From assembly GCA_937980205.1 (NCBI GenBank), contig CALJKW010000069.1:62001-126000 (forward strand): a DNA stretch of 64,000 nucleotides. Direction: 5' to 3'. A program made the translations under genes and the position numbers. Shown in pieces: positions 1 through 7,700 of the stretch. The DNA is from an uncultured Myxococcales bacterium (GTDB taxonomy: Bacteria; Myxococcota; Myxococcia; Myxococcales; Myxococcaceae). Under the pieces are notes generated by a model, which saw nothing but the letters and a program-made list of their open reading frames with translations, had not been told where the DNA came from and did no database searches. How positions within the stretch are numbered: the first letter of the stretch is position 1; the number at the start of each line of letters is the position of its first letter.

Positions 1-1998
1 GACGAGAAGCCGGCGACCTCGAGCCCGAAGCCGCCGTTCATGACGTCCACGCTGCAGCAGGAAGCGGGACGGAAGCTGAACATGAGCGCGCAGCAGGTGA
101 TGCGCGTCGCGCAGGGCCTCTACGAGCGCGGCTACATCACGTACATGCGCACCGACTCGACGAACCTGTCGGAGACGGCGATCACCGCCGCGCGGGCGCA
201 GATCAAAGAGCTCTTCGGCGACGAGTACCTGCCGCCCGAGCCGCGCACGTACGTGAAGAAGGTGCGCAACGCTCAGGAAGCGCACGAGGCGATTCGTCCC
301 GCGGGCGAGGCGTTCCGCACGCCGGAGGAGCTCAGCAGCGAGCTCAACGCCACCGAGCTCAAGCTCTACGATCTCATCTGGAAGCGCACGCTCGCCTGCC
401 AGATGGTGAACGCGGTCGGCTTCTCGGTCAGCGTGAAGCTCACCGTCGACGACGTCGAGTTCAGCGCCAGCGGCCGCACGCTGACGCACAAGGGCTACCT
501 GCGCGCGTACGTCGAGAGCTCCGACGAGGCCGGCGAGGAGCGCGAGGACACCGAGGCCGCGCTGCCGAAGCTCGCGGTCGGCGACACGGTGCCGGTCGAG
601 AAGCTCGAGCCCAAGGGCCACACCACCTCTCCGCCGGCGCGGTACACCGAAGCGTCGCTGGTGAAGAAGCTCGAGGAGCTCGGCATCGGGCGGCCCTCCA
701 CGTACGCGTCGATCATGGGCACGCTCCAGGCAAAGTACGTCTGGAAGAAGGGCACCGCGCTCATCCCCAGCTGGACGGCGTTCGCCGTCGTCGCGCTGAT
801 GGAGAAGCACTTCGATCGGCTCGTCGACTACGAGTTCACGCGGAAGATGGAAGAGGACCTCGACGAGATCGCCGGGGGCCAGCAGCAGAAGGTCCCCTTC
901 CTCAACGAGTTCTACTGGGGCCCGAAGAAGAAGGGCGGCCTGCACGAGCAGGTGAACAAGAACCTGTCGAAGATCGACGCGGCGGAGATCAACTCGATCC
1001 CCATCGGCGTCGACCCGAACGGCGTCGAGATCGTGGTGAAGCCCGGCCGCTACGGGCCGTACCTGAAGCGCGGCGAAGACACCGTCTCGGTGCCCGAGAC
1101 GCTGGCGCCCGACGAGATGACCGTCGAGAAGGCGCTCGAGCTGTTGTCGGCGCCGAAGGGCGACGTGCCGATCGGCCAGGATCCCGTCACCGGCCTCAAC
1201 GTCTACGTGAAGCAGGGCCGCTTCGGCCCGTACGTGCAGCTCGGCGAGATGAGCGACGACGAGAAGGCGGAGAAGCCGAAGACGGCCTCGCTCTTCAAGT
1301 CGATGAAGGTCGAGGACGTGAAGCTCGACGTCGCGCTGCAGCTGCTCTCGCTGCCGCGCACGCTCGGCGAGAAAGACGGCAAGCCCGTCACTGCCCACAA
1401 CGGCCGCTACGGCCCCTACGTGAAGTGGGGCGACGAGACGCGGAACCTAGGGGTCGAGAACGAGCCGAAGCTGCTGACGCTCACGCTCGAAGAGGCGCTC
1501 GCCGAGCTCGCCAAGCCGCGCCAGTTCCGCGGCCGCGGCCAGCCGAAGCCGCCGCTCAAGGAGTTCGGCCCTGACCCGGTCAGCGGCAAGCCGATCGTGC
1601 TCAAGGAGGGCCGCTTCGGCCTCTACGTCACCGACGGCGAGACCAACGCGACGCTGCGGCGCGGAGACGAGCCGCAGGACATCTCTCCCGAGCGCGCGCA
1701 GGAGCTGCTCGCCGCGCGGCGCGAGTACCTGGCGTCGCCGGAAGGCATGGCCCGCATGGGCAAGCGCGCCGCGAAGAAGGCCGCGAAGGACGCGGCGAAG
1801 AAGGCGGCCAAGGACGCAGCCAAGGCGGCGAAGAAGGCCGAGAAGAACGGCTCGCCGAAGAACGGGCCGGAGAAGAAAGCGCCTGCTGCCAAGGCCGAGA
1901 AGCCCGCTTCGAAGAAGGCCGCGCCGGCCCCCAAGCCGGCGAAGAAGGCCGCGGCGAAGAAGGCGCCCCCAGCGAAGGGTAAAGGGAAGCGGGCGTGA
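1..1998 (+). CDS. topA: DNA topoisomerase I, C-terminal two thirds (5' end outside window)
   Basis: Type IA topoisomerase that relaxes negatively supercoiled DNA through a transient phosphotyrosine link. The frame is open from base 1, so the gene starts before the window. The active-site signature YITYMRTDS is present, with the catalytic tyrosine codon at 142-144. Further on are four Topo_C-type repeats carrying GRYGPY or GRFGPY/GRFGLY cores, near 1050, 1216, 1402 and 1609. The end (about 1756-1995) is a Lys/Ala-rich basic tail. Only one cysteine is visible in this part, so the Cys4 zinc ribbons of the enterobacterial enzyme are absent; this is the repeat-plus-basic-tail form. The stop overlaps the next start as GTGA (1995-1998), suggesting translational coupling to the Nudix gene. 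Confidence 0.96.
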   Translation, partial: DEKPATSSPKPPFMTSTLQQEAGRKLNMSAQQVMRVAQGLYERGYITYMRTDSTNLSETAITAARAQIKELFGDEYLPPEPRTYVKKVRNAQEAHEAIRPAGEAFRTPEELSSELNATELKLYDLIWKRTLACQMVNAVGFSVSVKLTVDDVEFSASGRTLTHKGYLRAYVESSDEAGEEREDTEAALPKLAVGDTVPVEKLEPKGHTTSPPARYTEASLVKKLEELGIGRPSTYASIMGTLQAKYVWKKGTALIPSWTAFAVVALMEKHFDRLVDYEFTRKMEEDLDEIAGGQQQKVPFLNEFYWGPKKKGGLHEQVNKNLSKIDAAEINSIPIGVDPNGVEIVVKPGRYGPYLKRGEDTVSVPETLAPDEMTVEKALELLSAPKGDVPIGQDPVTGLNVYVKQGRFGPYVQLGEMSDDEKAEKPKTASLFKSMKVEDVKLDVALQLLSLPRTLGEKDGKPVTAHNGRYGPYVKWGDETRNLGVENEPKLLTLTLEEALAELAKPRQFRGRGQPKPPLKEFGPDPVSGKPIVLKEGRFGLYVTDGETNATLRRGDEPQDISPERAQELLAARREYLASPEGMARMGKRAAKKAAKDAAKKAAKDAAKAAKKAEKNGSPKNGPEKKAPAAKAEKPASKKAAPAPKPAKKAAAKKAPPAKGKGKRA

Positions 1999-2684
1999 GC
2001 GCGCGCGACTACCCGCGTCCCTCCGTCTCCGTCGATCTCGTCGTCCTCACCATCGTCGATGCGCAGCTGCGCGTGCTGCTGGTGAAGCGGAAGGTGTTCC
2101 CCTTCAAGGGCTCGTGGGCGCTACCCGGCGGCTTCGTGCGCGTCGGTGAGGCGCCGGACGATCAGGGCGAAGACCTCGACGCCGCCGCGCGCCGCGAGCT
2201 GGAGGAGGAGACGGGCCTGGGGCCCGACCGCGTCTTCCTCGAGCAGCTCTACACGTTCGGCAAGGCGGGGCGCGACCCGCGCATGCGCGTCATCACCGTC
2301 GCGTACTACGCGCTGGTGCGGCCCGATCTCGCGCCGCTCGTGCGCGCCGGCGGAGACGTCTCGGACGCCGAGTGGTTCGAGGTCAGCATCCTGAAGAAGA
2401 TGGAGCTCGCGTTCGATCACCGCGACATCATCAACCTGGCGATCGATCGCGTGCGCGGGAAGCTCGACTACAGCGACATCGCGTTCGAGCTGGTGCCGGT
2501 GACCTTCACCATCCCCGAGCTGCGACACGTCTATTCCATCGTCACCGGCAAGGAGATGGACCCCGGCAACTTCCGCCGCCGCTTCAACCGGATGATCGAC
2601 AACGGCGTGCTCGAGAAGGCCCCGGGCAAACGCATCACCGTCTCGAAGCCCGCGACCGTGTACCGCTTCAAGAGGGCGTCTTGA
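1995..2684 (+). CDS. Nudix domain plus winged-helix protein, NrtR-like regulator
   Basis: Predicted 229-residue protein with an N-terminal Nudix fold (about residues 10-145) and a C-terminal winged helix (about 155-229), the layout of NrtR, an ADP-ribose-sensing regulator of NAD metabolism. The Nudix box is visible at about residues 45-75. Its REXXEE core (RELEEE, residues 67-72) is intact, so hydrolase activity is not excluded; a short insertion separates it from the leading Gly-Gly. The C-terminal segment with GNFRRRF and KRITVSKPATVYRF resembles the DNA-binding half of NrtR. GTG start in a GTGA overlap with topA; the stop overlaps the next gene as TTGA. The neighbour's NadM-like N-terminus supports an NAD-related role, which is inference. 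Confidence 0.8.
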   Translation: MSARDYPRPSVSVDLVVLTIVDAQLRVLLVKRKVFPFKGSWALPGGFVRVGEAPDDQGEDLDAAARRELEEETGLGPDRVFLEQLYTFGKAGRDPRMRVITVAYYALVRPDLAPLVRAGGDVSDAEWFEVSILKKMELAFDHRDIINLAIDRVRGKLDYSDIAFELVPVTFTIPELRHVYSIVTGKEMDPGNFRRRFNRMIDNGVLEKAPGKRITVSKPATVYRFKRAS

Positions 2685-4033
2685 AGGCGCTGCTCGTCGG
2701 ACGTTTTCACGCCGTGACGAAAACGCAGGAGGCCTGGCTGCAGTCGCTGAAGGCCGACCGCATCACGTGCGTGCTGACGAGCGCGAACCACTCCGGCACG
2801 CGGCGCAACCCGCTGGACGTCGAGACGCGGAAGAGGCTGATGCGCGAGGCGCTGCGCGGCGCTCCGCTCGACCTGGTCGCCGTCGACGACATTCCGAACA
2901 CGCAGGCGTGGGTCGAGCACGTGCTCGCGTCGGTCGACCGCGCGGGCCTGGGCCGGCCGACGCCCGCGGACACGAAGGTGTACACGTCGAACCACGACGT
3001 CGCGGCGCTGTTCCGCGCGCACGGCTTCACGATCGTGTCCGACGAGGTGAAGGGCCTCACTCCGCACGAGCTGGTGCAGCTCATCGCCGACGGGCGCGAG
3101 TGGCAGCACGAGGCCTCGCAGGCGACGCGCGAGGCGTACGCGGATCCCTCGTTCCTGCGGAAGATCTTCCACCAGAAGCTCCTCAACGACGACGGAGAGC
3201 TCGGCCACCAGCGCGACTTTCAGACGTACGGCTCGCAGATGGACGCGTCGCTGCGCCAGAAGCTCGACGACCTGCTCGCGTGGGTCGAGCCGGGCTCGAT
3301 CGTCGACAAGGGCTGCGGCACCGGGAAGCTGCTCGTCGAGCTGTCGAAGGTGTACCCGACGTCGGCGTTCGTGGGCGTCGAGCTCTCGCGCGAGTTCCTG
3401 CGCCTGTGTGACGAGAACACGTACGCGAGCCAAGACGTCGCGCTCGTCTACGGGAACATCATCGAGAAGAACGTGCCGGAAGGCTCGGCGACGAGCGTGA
3501 TCTTCTCGTCCGTCACGCACGAGATCTACTCGTACAGCGGCTACTCGCTGCCCGAGCTCGAGCGCGCGATGGCGAACGCGGCGTGGGAGCTCAAGCGCGG
3601 CGGCCGCCTGCTCATGCGCGACGGAGTCAGCCCCGGCGACGGCACCTGGCGCATGCGCTTCCTCGACTCGCAGACGCGCGACACGTTCGAGCGCTTCGCC
3701 AGGGAGTTCAAGAAGGGGCAGGGCGTGCCGCACGAGCGCCTCGCCGGCGGAGAGGTCCGCCTCTCGGCGCACGACGCCAACGAGTTCCTCTGCAAGAAGG
3801 ACTACCTCAAGAACTGGCACATCGAGGTCGACGAGGAATACGGAGCCCTCACCCTCGACGGCTGGCGCGCCCTGCTGCAGAAGCTCGGCCTCGAGCCGCT
3901 GCGGCTGCACGCGTACGCGAACGGGTGGATCGTGAAGAACCGCTACGAGGGCAAGGTCGAGCTCACAGACGACGCCGGCGAGCCGCTGCCGTGGCCGGCG
4001 ACGAACTGTGTCGTGGTCGGGAAGAAGACGTAG
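2681..4033 (+). CDS. Fusion of a NadM-like nucleotidyltransferase (degenerate) and a SAM methyltransferase
   Basis: Predicted 450 residues from a TTG start in a TTGA overlap with the NrtR-like gene; the frame continues upstream but only as a shadow of that gene. Residues 1-170 follow the nucleotidylyltransferase plan of NMN adenylyltransferase NadM: an opening GRF, a middle NPLDVETRKRLM segment and a later VYTSNH segment. However, the nucleotide-binding HxGH motif is replaced by TKTQ at residues 13-16, so adenylyl transfer is doubtful. Residues from about 185 on form a class I SAM-dependent methyltransferase with motif I VDKGCGTG (208-215) and an acidic residue in VGVELS. Substrate unknown. 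The fused dead-or-altered NadM domain may act as a nucleotide sensor or specificity module; this is inference. Confidence 0.72.
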   Translation: MKALLVGRFHAVTKTQEAWLQSLKADRITCVLTSANHSGTRRNPLDVETRKRLMREALRGAPLDLVAVDDIPNTQAWVEHVLASVDRAGLGRPTPADTKVYTSNHDVAALFRAHGFTIVSDEVKGLTPHELVQLIADGREWQHEASQATREAYADPSFLRKIFHQKLLNDDGELGHQRDFQTYGSQMDASLRQKLDDLLAWVEPGSIVDKGCGTGKLLVELSKVYPTSAFVGVELSREFLRLCDENTYASQDVALVYGNIIEKNVPEGSATSVIFSSVTHEIYSYSGYSLPELERAMANAAWELKRGGRLLMRDGVSPGDGTWRMRFLDSQTRDTFERFAREFKKGQGVPHERLAGGEVRLSAHDANEFLCKKDYLKNWHIEVDEEYGALTLDGWRALLQKLGLEPLRLHAYANGWIVKNRYEGKVELTDDAGEPLPWPATNCVVVGKKT

Positions 4034-4061
4034 GGCCGCGGTCGAGCGCCCGAACCCCGAC

Positions 4062-5360
4062 TCAGACCTTGATGCCGGTCGGCGTCCCCGTGCTCGCGCC
4101 GGCGCCCGCGCCGAACGAGGTGACTCCGCCGATGCCGAGCAGCGGCAACAGCTCGAGGTGCAGGTTCGCGAGCGTCTGGCCGTTGGTCTGAATCTCCTGG
4201 CCGAACTTGAGATCCGCGCCGCCGCCGCAGAGCAGCAGCGGGAGGTTCGTGGTGTTGTGGGCGTCTCCGTCGGACATGTCGGAGCCGCAGAGCACGAGGG
4301 TGTCGTTGAGCAGGCCCGCGGTAGAGAGCTTGCGGAGCAGGTCGGTGAACAGCGACATCTGGAGCGCGCTGATCTGCCGCACGCGCTGGATGAGCGCGGC
4401 CTCGCCCTTGTTGTGCGCGGCGCCGTGGTGATCGGGGCCGTTGCCGAGCGACTGCGTGAACCTGATGAACGACGAGCTCGGGCCGTACATGAACGTCGCC
4501 GCGTTGGTGAGGCCGCACTGCATCGCGAGCACCACCATCTGGTGCATCAGCTCGTAGCGGCGCACGTAGTTCGACTCGCGGTTCGAGAAGTCTTCGGTCG
4601 GCGCGCCGAACGGCGGCGTGCACGAGGTCGGCGTGGTGGTGGTGAGCTCGCGCTCGACGTCGCGGACGGACTCCAGGTAGGCGTCGAGGACGGGGCGCTT
4701 CTCGGCGGGCAGCCGCGCGTTCACGCGCTGCGCGTCCTTCGCCAGGTGATCGAGGATGCTCTTCTTCTTCGCGTGCTGGTAGCGCAGCGCCGCGGCTCCG
4801 GACTGGCCGCGCGCGAAGAGCTTCTCGAACATCGCCTTCGGGTCGGGGATGGGCGCGCGCGCCTTGTCGTCGGTCTGCCACGAGATGCGGTTGAGGTAGT
4901 CGTCCGAGTACCCGGGGTGATCGGTGAGCGGGTGCACGTGGTAGTAGGGCGCGCCGATCTCCAGCGAGCGGATGGGCGTCGGCGTCCGGTCGGCCACGTA
5001 CTGATCGACCGTCTTCCCGCAGCGAACGACTCCGGGGACGCCGAGCAGGATCGGCTTGGCCGAGAGGAAGCCGGCGCAGTTCTGCCAGTGCGGGTCGACC
5101 CCCGGGAAGCTCATCTGCATGCCGCGGATGACGATGGTGTTGGCCTGGAAGCCCGCGTCGGCGATCGGCTTGAGCGCCTCGCCGAAGTTCCAGTTCCCGT
5201 TCGCGGCGCCGGGCATGTACGCGCCGTTGGGGAAGAAGACCCCGATGAAGCGCTTGCGGGGCGTCGAGGCCTGGGCGGAGGCTGGAGCGCTGCGCAGCGC
5301 CAGCGGCAGCGCGAGCTGGATGCCCATCCACGTGAGCACGTCGCGGCGGGTGAAGCTCAT
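4062..5360 (-). CDS. Secreted DUF1552-family protein with Tat-like signal
   Basis: Predicted 432 residues. The N-terminus MSFTRRDVLTWMG carries a twin-arginine motif followed by a hydrophobic stretch and an AxA-type cleavage region near residues 26-30, so Tat export is likely. The body matches the DUF1552 family known from planctomycetes and myxobacteria (RFIGVFFPNGAYMP near the start, later SDMSDGDAHNT and LPLLLCGGGAD). Its biochemical role is not established; it has a sulfatase/phosphatase-like look (inference). It is almost always encoded next to a DUF1592 protein, as here. The ATG overlaps the upstream gene's stop as ATGA (5357-5360), so the two form an operon transcribed right to left. 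It ends 28 bases from the convergent methyltransferase fusion. Confidence 0.85.
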   Translation of the reverse strand: MSFTRRDVLTWMGIQLALPLALRSAPASAQASTPRKRFIGVFFPNGAYMPGAANGNWNFGEALKPIADAGFQANTIVIRGMQMSFPGVDPHWQNCAGFLSAKPILLGVPGVVRCGKTVDQYVADRTPTPIRSLEIGAPYYHVHPLTDHPGYSDDYLNRISWQTDDKARAPIPDPKAMFEKLFARGQSGAAALRYQHAKKKSILDHLAKDAQRVNARLPAEKRPVLDAYLESVRDVERELTTTTPTSCTPPFGAPTEDFSNRESNYVRRYELMHQMVVLAMQCGLTNAATFMYGPSSSFIRFTQSLGNGPDHHGAAHNKGEAALIQRVRQISALQMSLFTDLLRKLSTAGLLNDTLVLCGSDMSDGDAHNTTNLPLLLCGGGADLKFGQEIQTNGQTLANLHLELLPLLGIGGVTSFGAGAGASTGTPTGIKV

Positions 5361-7489
5361 GGCAGGCCTCCGGTGAGCCTCAAGGAGGTGAGGAACGACT
5401 TCACCACCAGGTCCTTCAAGGTCGGCTGGCTCTTGTCGAGGGGGTAGGCCATCTGCTCGGCGGTGCACTCGCGCTCTTCGTCGGTGAGCGGGCGGTTGAG
5501 GCCGTAGGTGAGCAGCTGCGTGACGACGCACTCGCCGAAGTCGCGCGACTGCGAGACCGCCGCCGACAGCTCGTTCGGGTCGCGCACCTCGATGCCGTCG
5601 AGCTTGAAGTCGTTCTGAATCGGAGCGCCGTTCGGGTACGTCTCGCGCCACTGCGCCTGCGCGTCGTACTTCTCGAGCGCGAGGCCGATGGGGTCCATCT
5701 GGCTGTGGCACGTGTAGCAGGCGGACTGCTTGTCGCGGTGCTGCTTCATCCGCTCGGGCAGCGGCAGGTTCGGGTCGATGGTGCCCATCGACTGGGCGAT
5801 CTCCTCGCGCGTCGCCGCGTTCAGCGGAGGCAGCTGCCGGCACAGCACCCGGTTCAGCGTCCAGATGCCGCGGTCGATGACGCGCTTGAAGTCCGAGCCC
5901 TTCGCCGTCGAGGTGAGGAAGTGCCCCTGCGAGAACAGACCGCCGCGCTTCGTCGTGCTGATGCGGTGCACCGGCTGGCCGTCGGGGGCGCCGAAGTCGA
6001 GGCCGTAGAGCTGCGCGAGCGGCTCATCGACGAACGTGAAGCCGGGCGCGAGCAGGTCGGTGGGCTTCGCTCCCGACGAGACCAGCGCGGCGAAGACCTC
6101 GGCAGACTCGCGCCGCATGGCGGGCGTGAGCGGGTCCATGTCGGGCGAGTCGAGGCGGGCGCGGTAGGCGAGCCACTGGCCGGCGAAGTTCGAGGCGAAG
6201 CGGGGGAGGCAGAGGTCGAGCAGGCGGCGCGCTTCGGCTTCGACCACCTTCGGGTCGTTCAGCGCGCCGCTGGCGGCGAGCGCCTGCAGGGCGTCGTCGG
6301 GGCCGGCGCTGCAGAAGAAGAGCGAGAGGCGCGAGGCGAGCTCGAAGCCGCGCTGCTCGGGCGGCAGCACGCCCGCGACCTCGGTCTTGTAGAGGACGCT
6401 GGGCGTGACGAGCGCGGCCTGCACCACGGTCTGCAGCGCGGACCAGTAGAGGTTCGGGTCCTCCGCCAGCGCGCCCTCGGTGAGCACGGTGGAGAAGACC
6501 TGCTGGTAGTCGGCGAGCTCTTCGGTGCGCAGCGGCCGGCGCAGCATGCGGCCCGCGACGTGCTCGACGATCGGCTTCGCGCAGTTGTCCCACGTCCACC
6601 CGGCGGTGTTGCGCGCGGCGGCGAAGGCGATGTTCGCGCTGAAGCCGGTAGAGTCGTAGGCCGGGTCTGAAGCCGTGGCGTTCACCACGAAGTCGAGGGT
6701 GTCGCCGAGCTTCACGGTGAGCTCGAGCTCGAAGGTGTCGGCCGAGGCGTTCGCGATGACGGCGCGCCAGACCTCGGCGCCGTTCTTGCGAATGATGGCG
6801 GTGACGCCGTTGCCGCCGCCGGGGTCGGCGTCGCGGAACTCTCCGGTGAGCGCGATGCGGCCGTCGTGCGGCGAGGTCCACCGGCGCACGGCGTCGGCGT
6901 TGACGCCGGGGTGCATGCCGGTGCTCCAGACGAAGGTGCCGGGCTCTGGCGACTGCCAGCGGCTCGCGGCGGCGTCGAAGCTCATCGGGCGGCCGGCGGA
7001 GTCGAGGTACGACCAGCAGGCCTGGCCCTGCGTCGCGGAGAAGTCGGCGATGGGCTCGTAGCCGCTCTTCTCGGTGCAGGCGGCCGGCGGCCGCGCGTTG
7101 GGGGCAGGGCAGCGGCTCATCACGGCGGGCGACTGCAGCAGCCGCTCGGTGAGGGCTTCCGCGGTGCGCAGCTGCTCGGTGAGCGTCTGCGAGTCGATGA
7201 CGGCCTCGCTCATCGTGTCGAAGCCGAAGACGGCAGGCACGGGGATCCACCGGGCGAAGGTGGAGTCGGGGACCGGGCTGCCGAGGAGGTCCGAGGTGAG
7301 CTGCCGGTACTCGTAGTTGGAGAGCCTCAGGACGGACGTGACCGGCTTCGCGGCGGGCAGCTCACAGATGCGCGGCAGCTCCGGCACGGGGTCGGCGGGG
7401 GGAGTCCAAGGCGTACCGATGTCGATCTTCGAGCTCCCCATACACGCACAGAGCAAACCGATGCTCGACGTGAGTCGAAGGGAGCGCAT
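5357..7489 (-). CDS. DUF1592-family secreted multidomain protein (DUF1587/1592/1588/1585) with one CxxCH
   Basis: Predicted 710-residue secreted protein. The N-terminus is hydrophobic with LCAC near residue 15, a possible lipobox. The order matches the family: a DUF1587-like start (LRLSNYEYRQLTSDLLG, about 53-70), a beta-rich insert (about 150-290) that looks like a carbohydrate-binding or CBM-like module, then DUF1592, DUF1588 with the haem-type motif CYTCH near residue 600, and a DUF1585-like C-terminus (LLTYGLNRPLTDEE). Known relatives are planctomycete and myxobacterial outer-surface proteins of unknown function; the CxxCH suggests c-type haem binding. It is the first gene of a two-gene operon with the DUF1552 protein. 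Confidence 0.85.
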   Translation of the reverse strand: MRSLRLTSSIGLLCACMGSSKIDIGTPWTPPADPVPELPRICELPAAKPVTSVLRLSNYEYRQLTSDLLGSPVPDSTFARWIPVPAVFGFDTMSEAVIDSQTLTEQLRTAEALTERLLQSPAVMSRCPAPNARPPAACTEKSGYEPIADFSATQGQACWSYLDSAGRPMSFDAAASRWQSPEPGTFVWSTGMHPGVNADAVRRWTSPHDGRIALTGEFRDADPGGGNGVTAIIRKNGAEVWRAVIANASADTFELELTVKLGDTLDFVVNATASDPAYDSTGFSANIAFAAARNTAGWTWDNCAKPIVEHVAGRMLRRPLRTEELADYQQVFSTVLTEGALAEDPNLYWSALQTVVQAALVTPSVLYKTEVAGVLPPEQRGFELASRLSLFFCSAGPDDALQALAASGALNDPKVVEAEARRLLDLCLPRFASNFAGQWLAYRARLDSPDMDPLTPAMRRESAEVFAALVSSGAKPTDLLAPGFTFVDEPLAQLYGLDFGAPDGQPVHRISTTKRGGLFSQGHFLTSTAKGSDFKRVIDRGIWTLNRVLCRQLPPLNAATREEIAQSMGTIDPNLPLPERMKQHRDKQSACYTCHSQMDPIGLALEKYDAQAQWRETYPNGAPIQNDFKLDGIEVRDPNELSAAVSQSRDFGECVVTQLLTYGLNRPLTDEERECTAEQMAYPLDKSQPTLKDLVVKSFLTSLRLTGGLP

Positions 7490-7570
7490 GCGCGCGCAAG
7501 GTAGGCCAATCCCCGGGAAGAAGAACAGCCCCGACTGCGCGTCACCGACACGTGGCGGTTTCAGCCCCCC

Positions 7571-7700
7571 AAATGGGGACTGTCCCCATTTTTTACGAGA
7601 AGTGGAGCCTCCGCGCGCATGCCGTGGATTCTCGAGCGGTTCGCATGGTCCACTTCTCGAGCGCCGAGAGCAGGCCGGAAAAGGGGACAGGCCCCTTTTA
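7571..7700. repeat. Nested inverted-repeat element with GGGGACAG palindromes (REP/MITE-like)
   Basis: Three nested pieces lie in the only sizeable gap between 4 and 11 kb. A perfect 10-base inverted repeat with a 1-base centre, AAATGGGGAC-T-GTCCCCATTT, spans 7571-7591 and is followed by a T run. A second perfect 11-base pair, CGAGAAGTGGA (7596-7606) and TCCACTTCTCG (7649-7659), encloses 42 bases. A third, AAAAGGGG-ACAGG-CCCCTTTT, spans 7679-7699. Both outer palindromes share the core GGGGACAG (reading either strand). The right one contains the TAA stop of the flavoprotein gene (7698-7700), so the element supplies that stop. Such GGGGACAG palindromes resemble REP-type repeats mobilised by Y1-type transposases, but no transposase is present here. 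The hairpins could also terminate transcription. Confidence 0.7.

Noticed and set aside
1756..1995. Repeat array at the end of topA
   Set aside because: It is the coding sequence of a Lys/Ala-rich tail, a known feature of topoisomerase I in GC-rich bacteria.
2531..3910. Long minus-strand frames inside the methyltransferase fusion
   Set aside because: Arg/Leu/Val-rich shadow peptides with no domains; the + frame has methyltransferase motif I and coupling to its neighbour.
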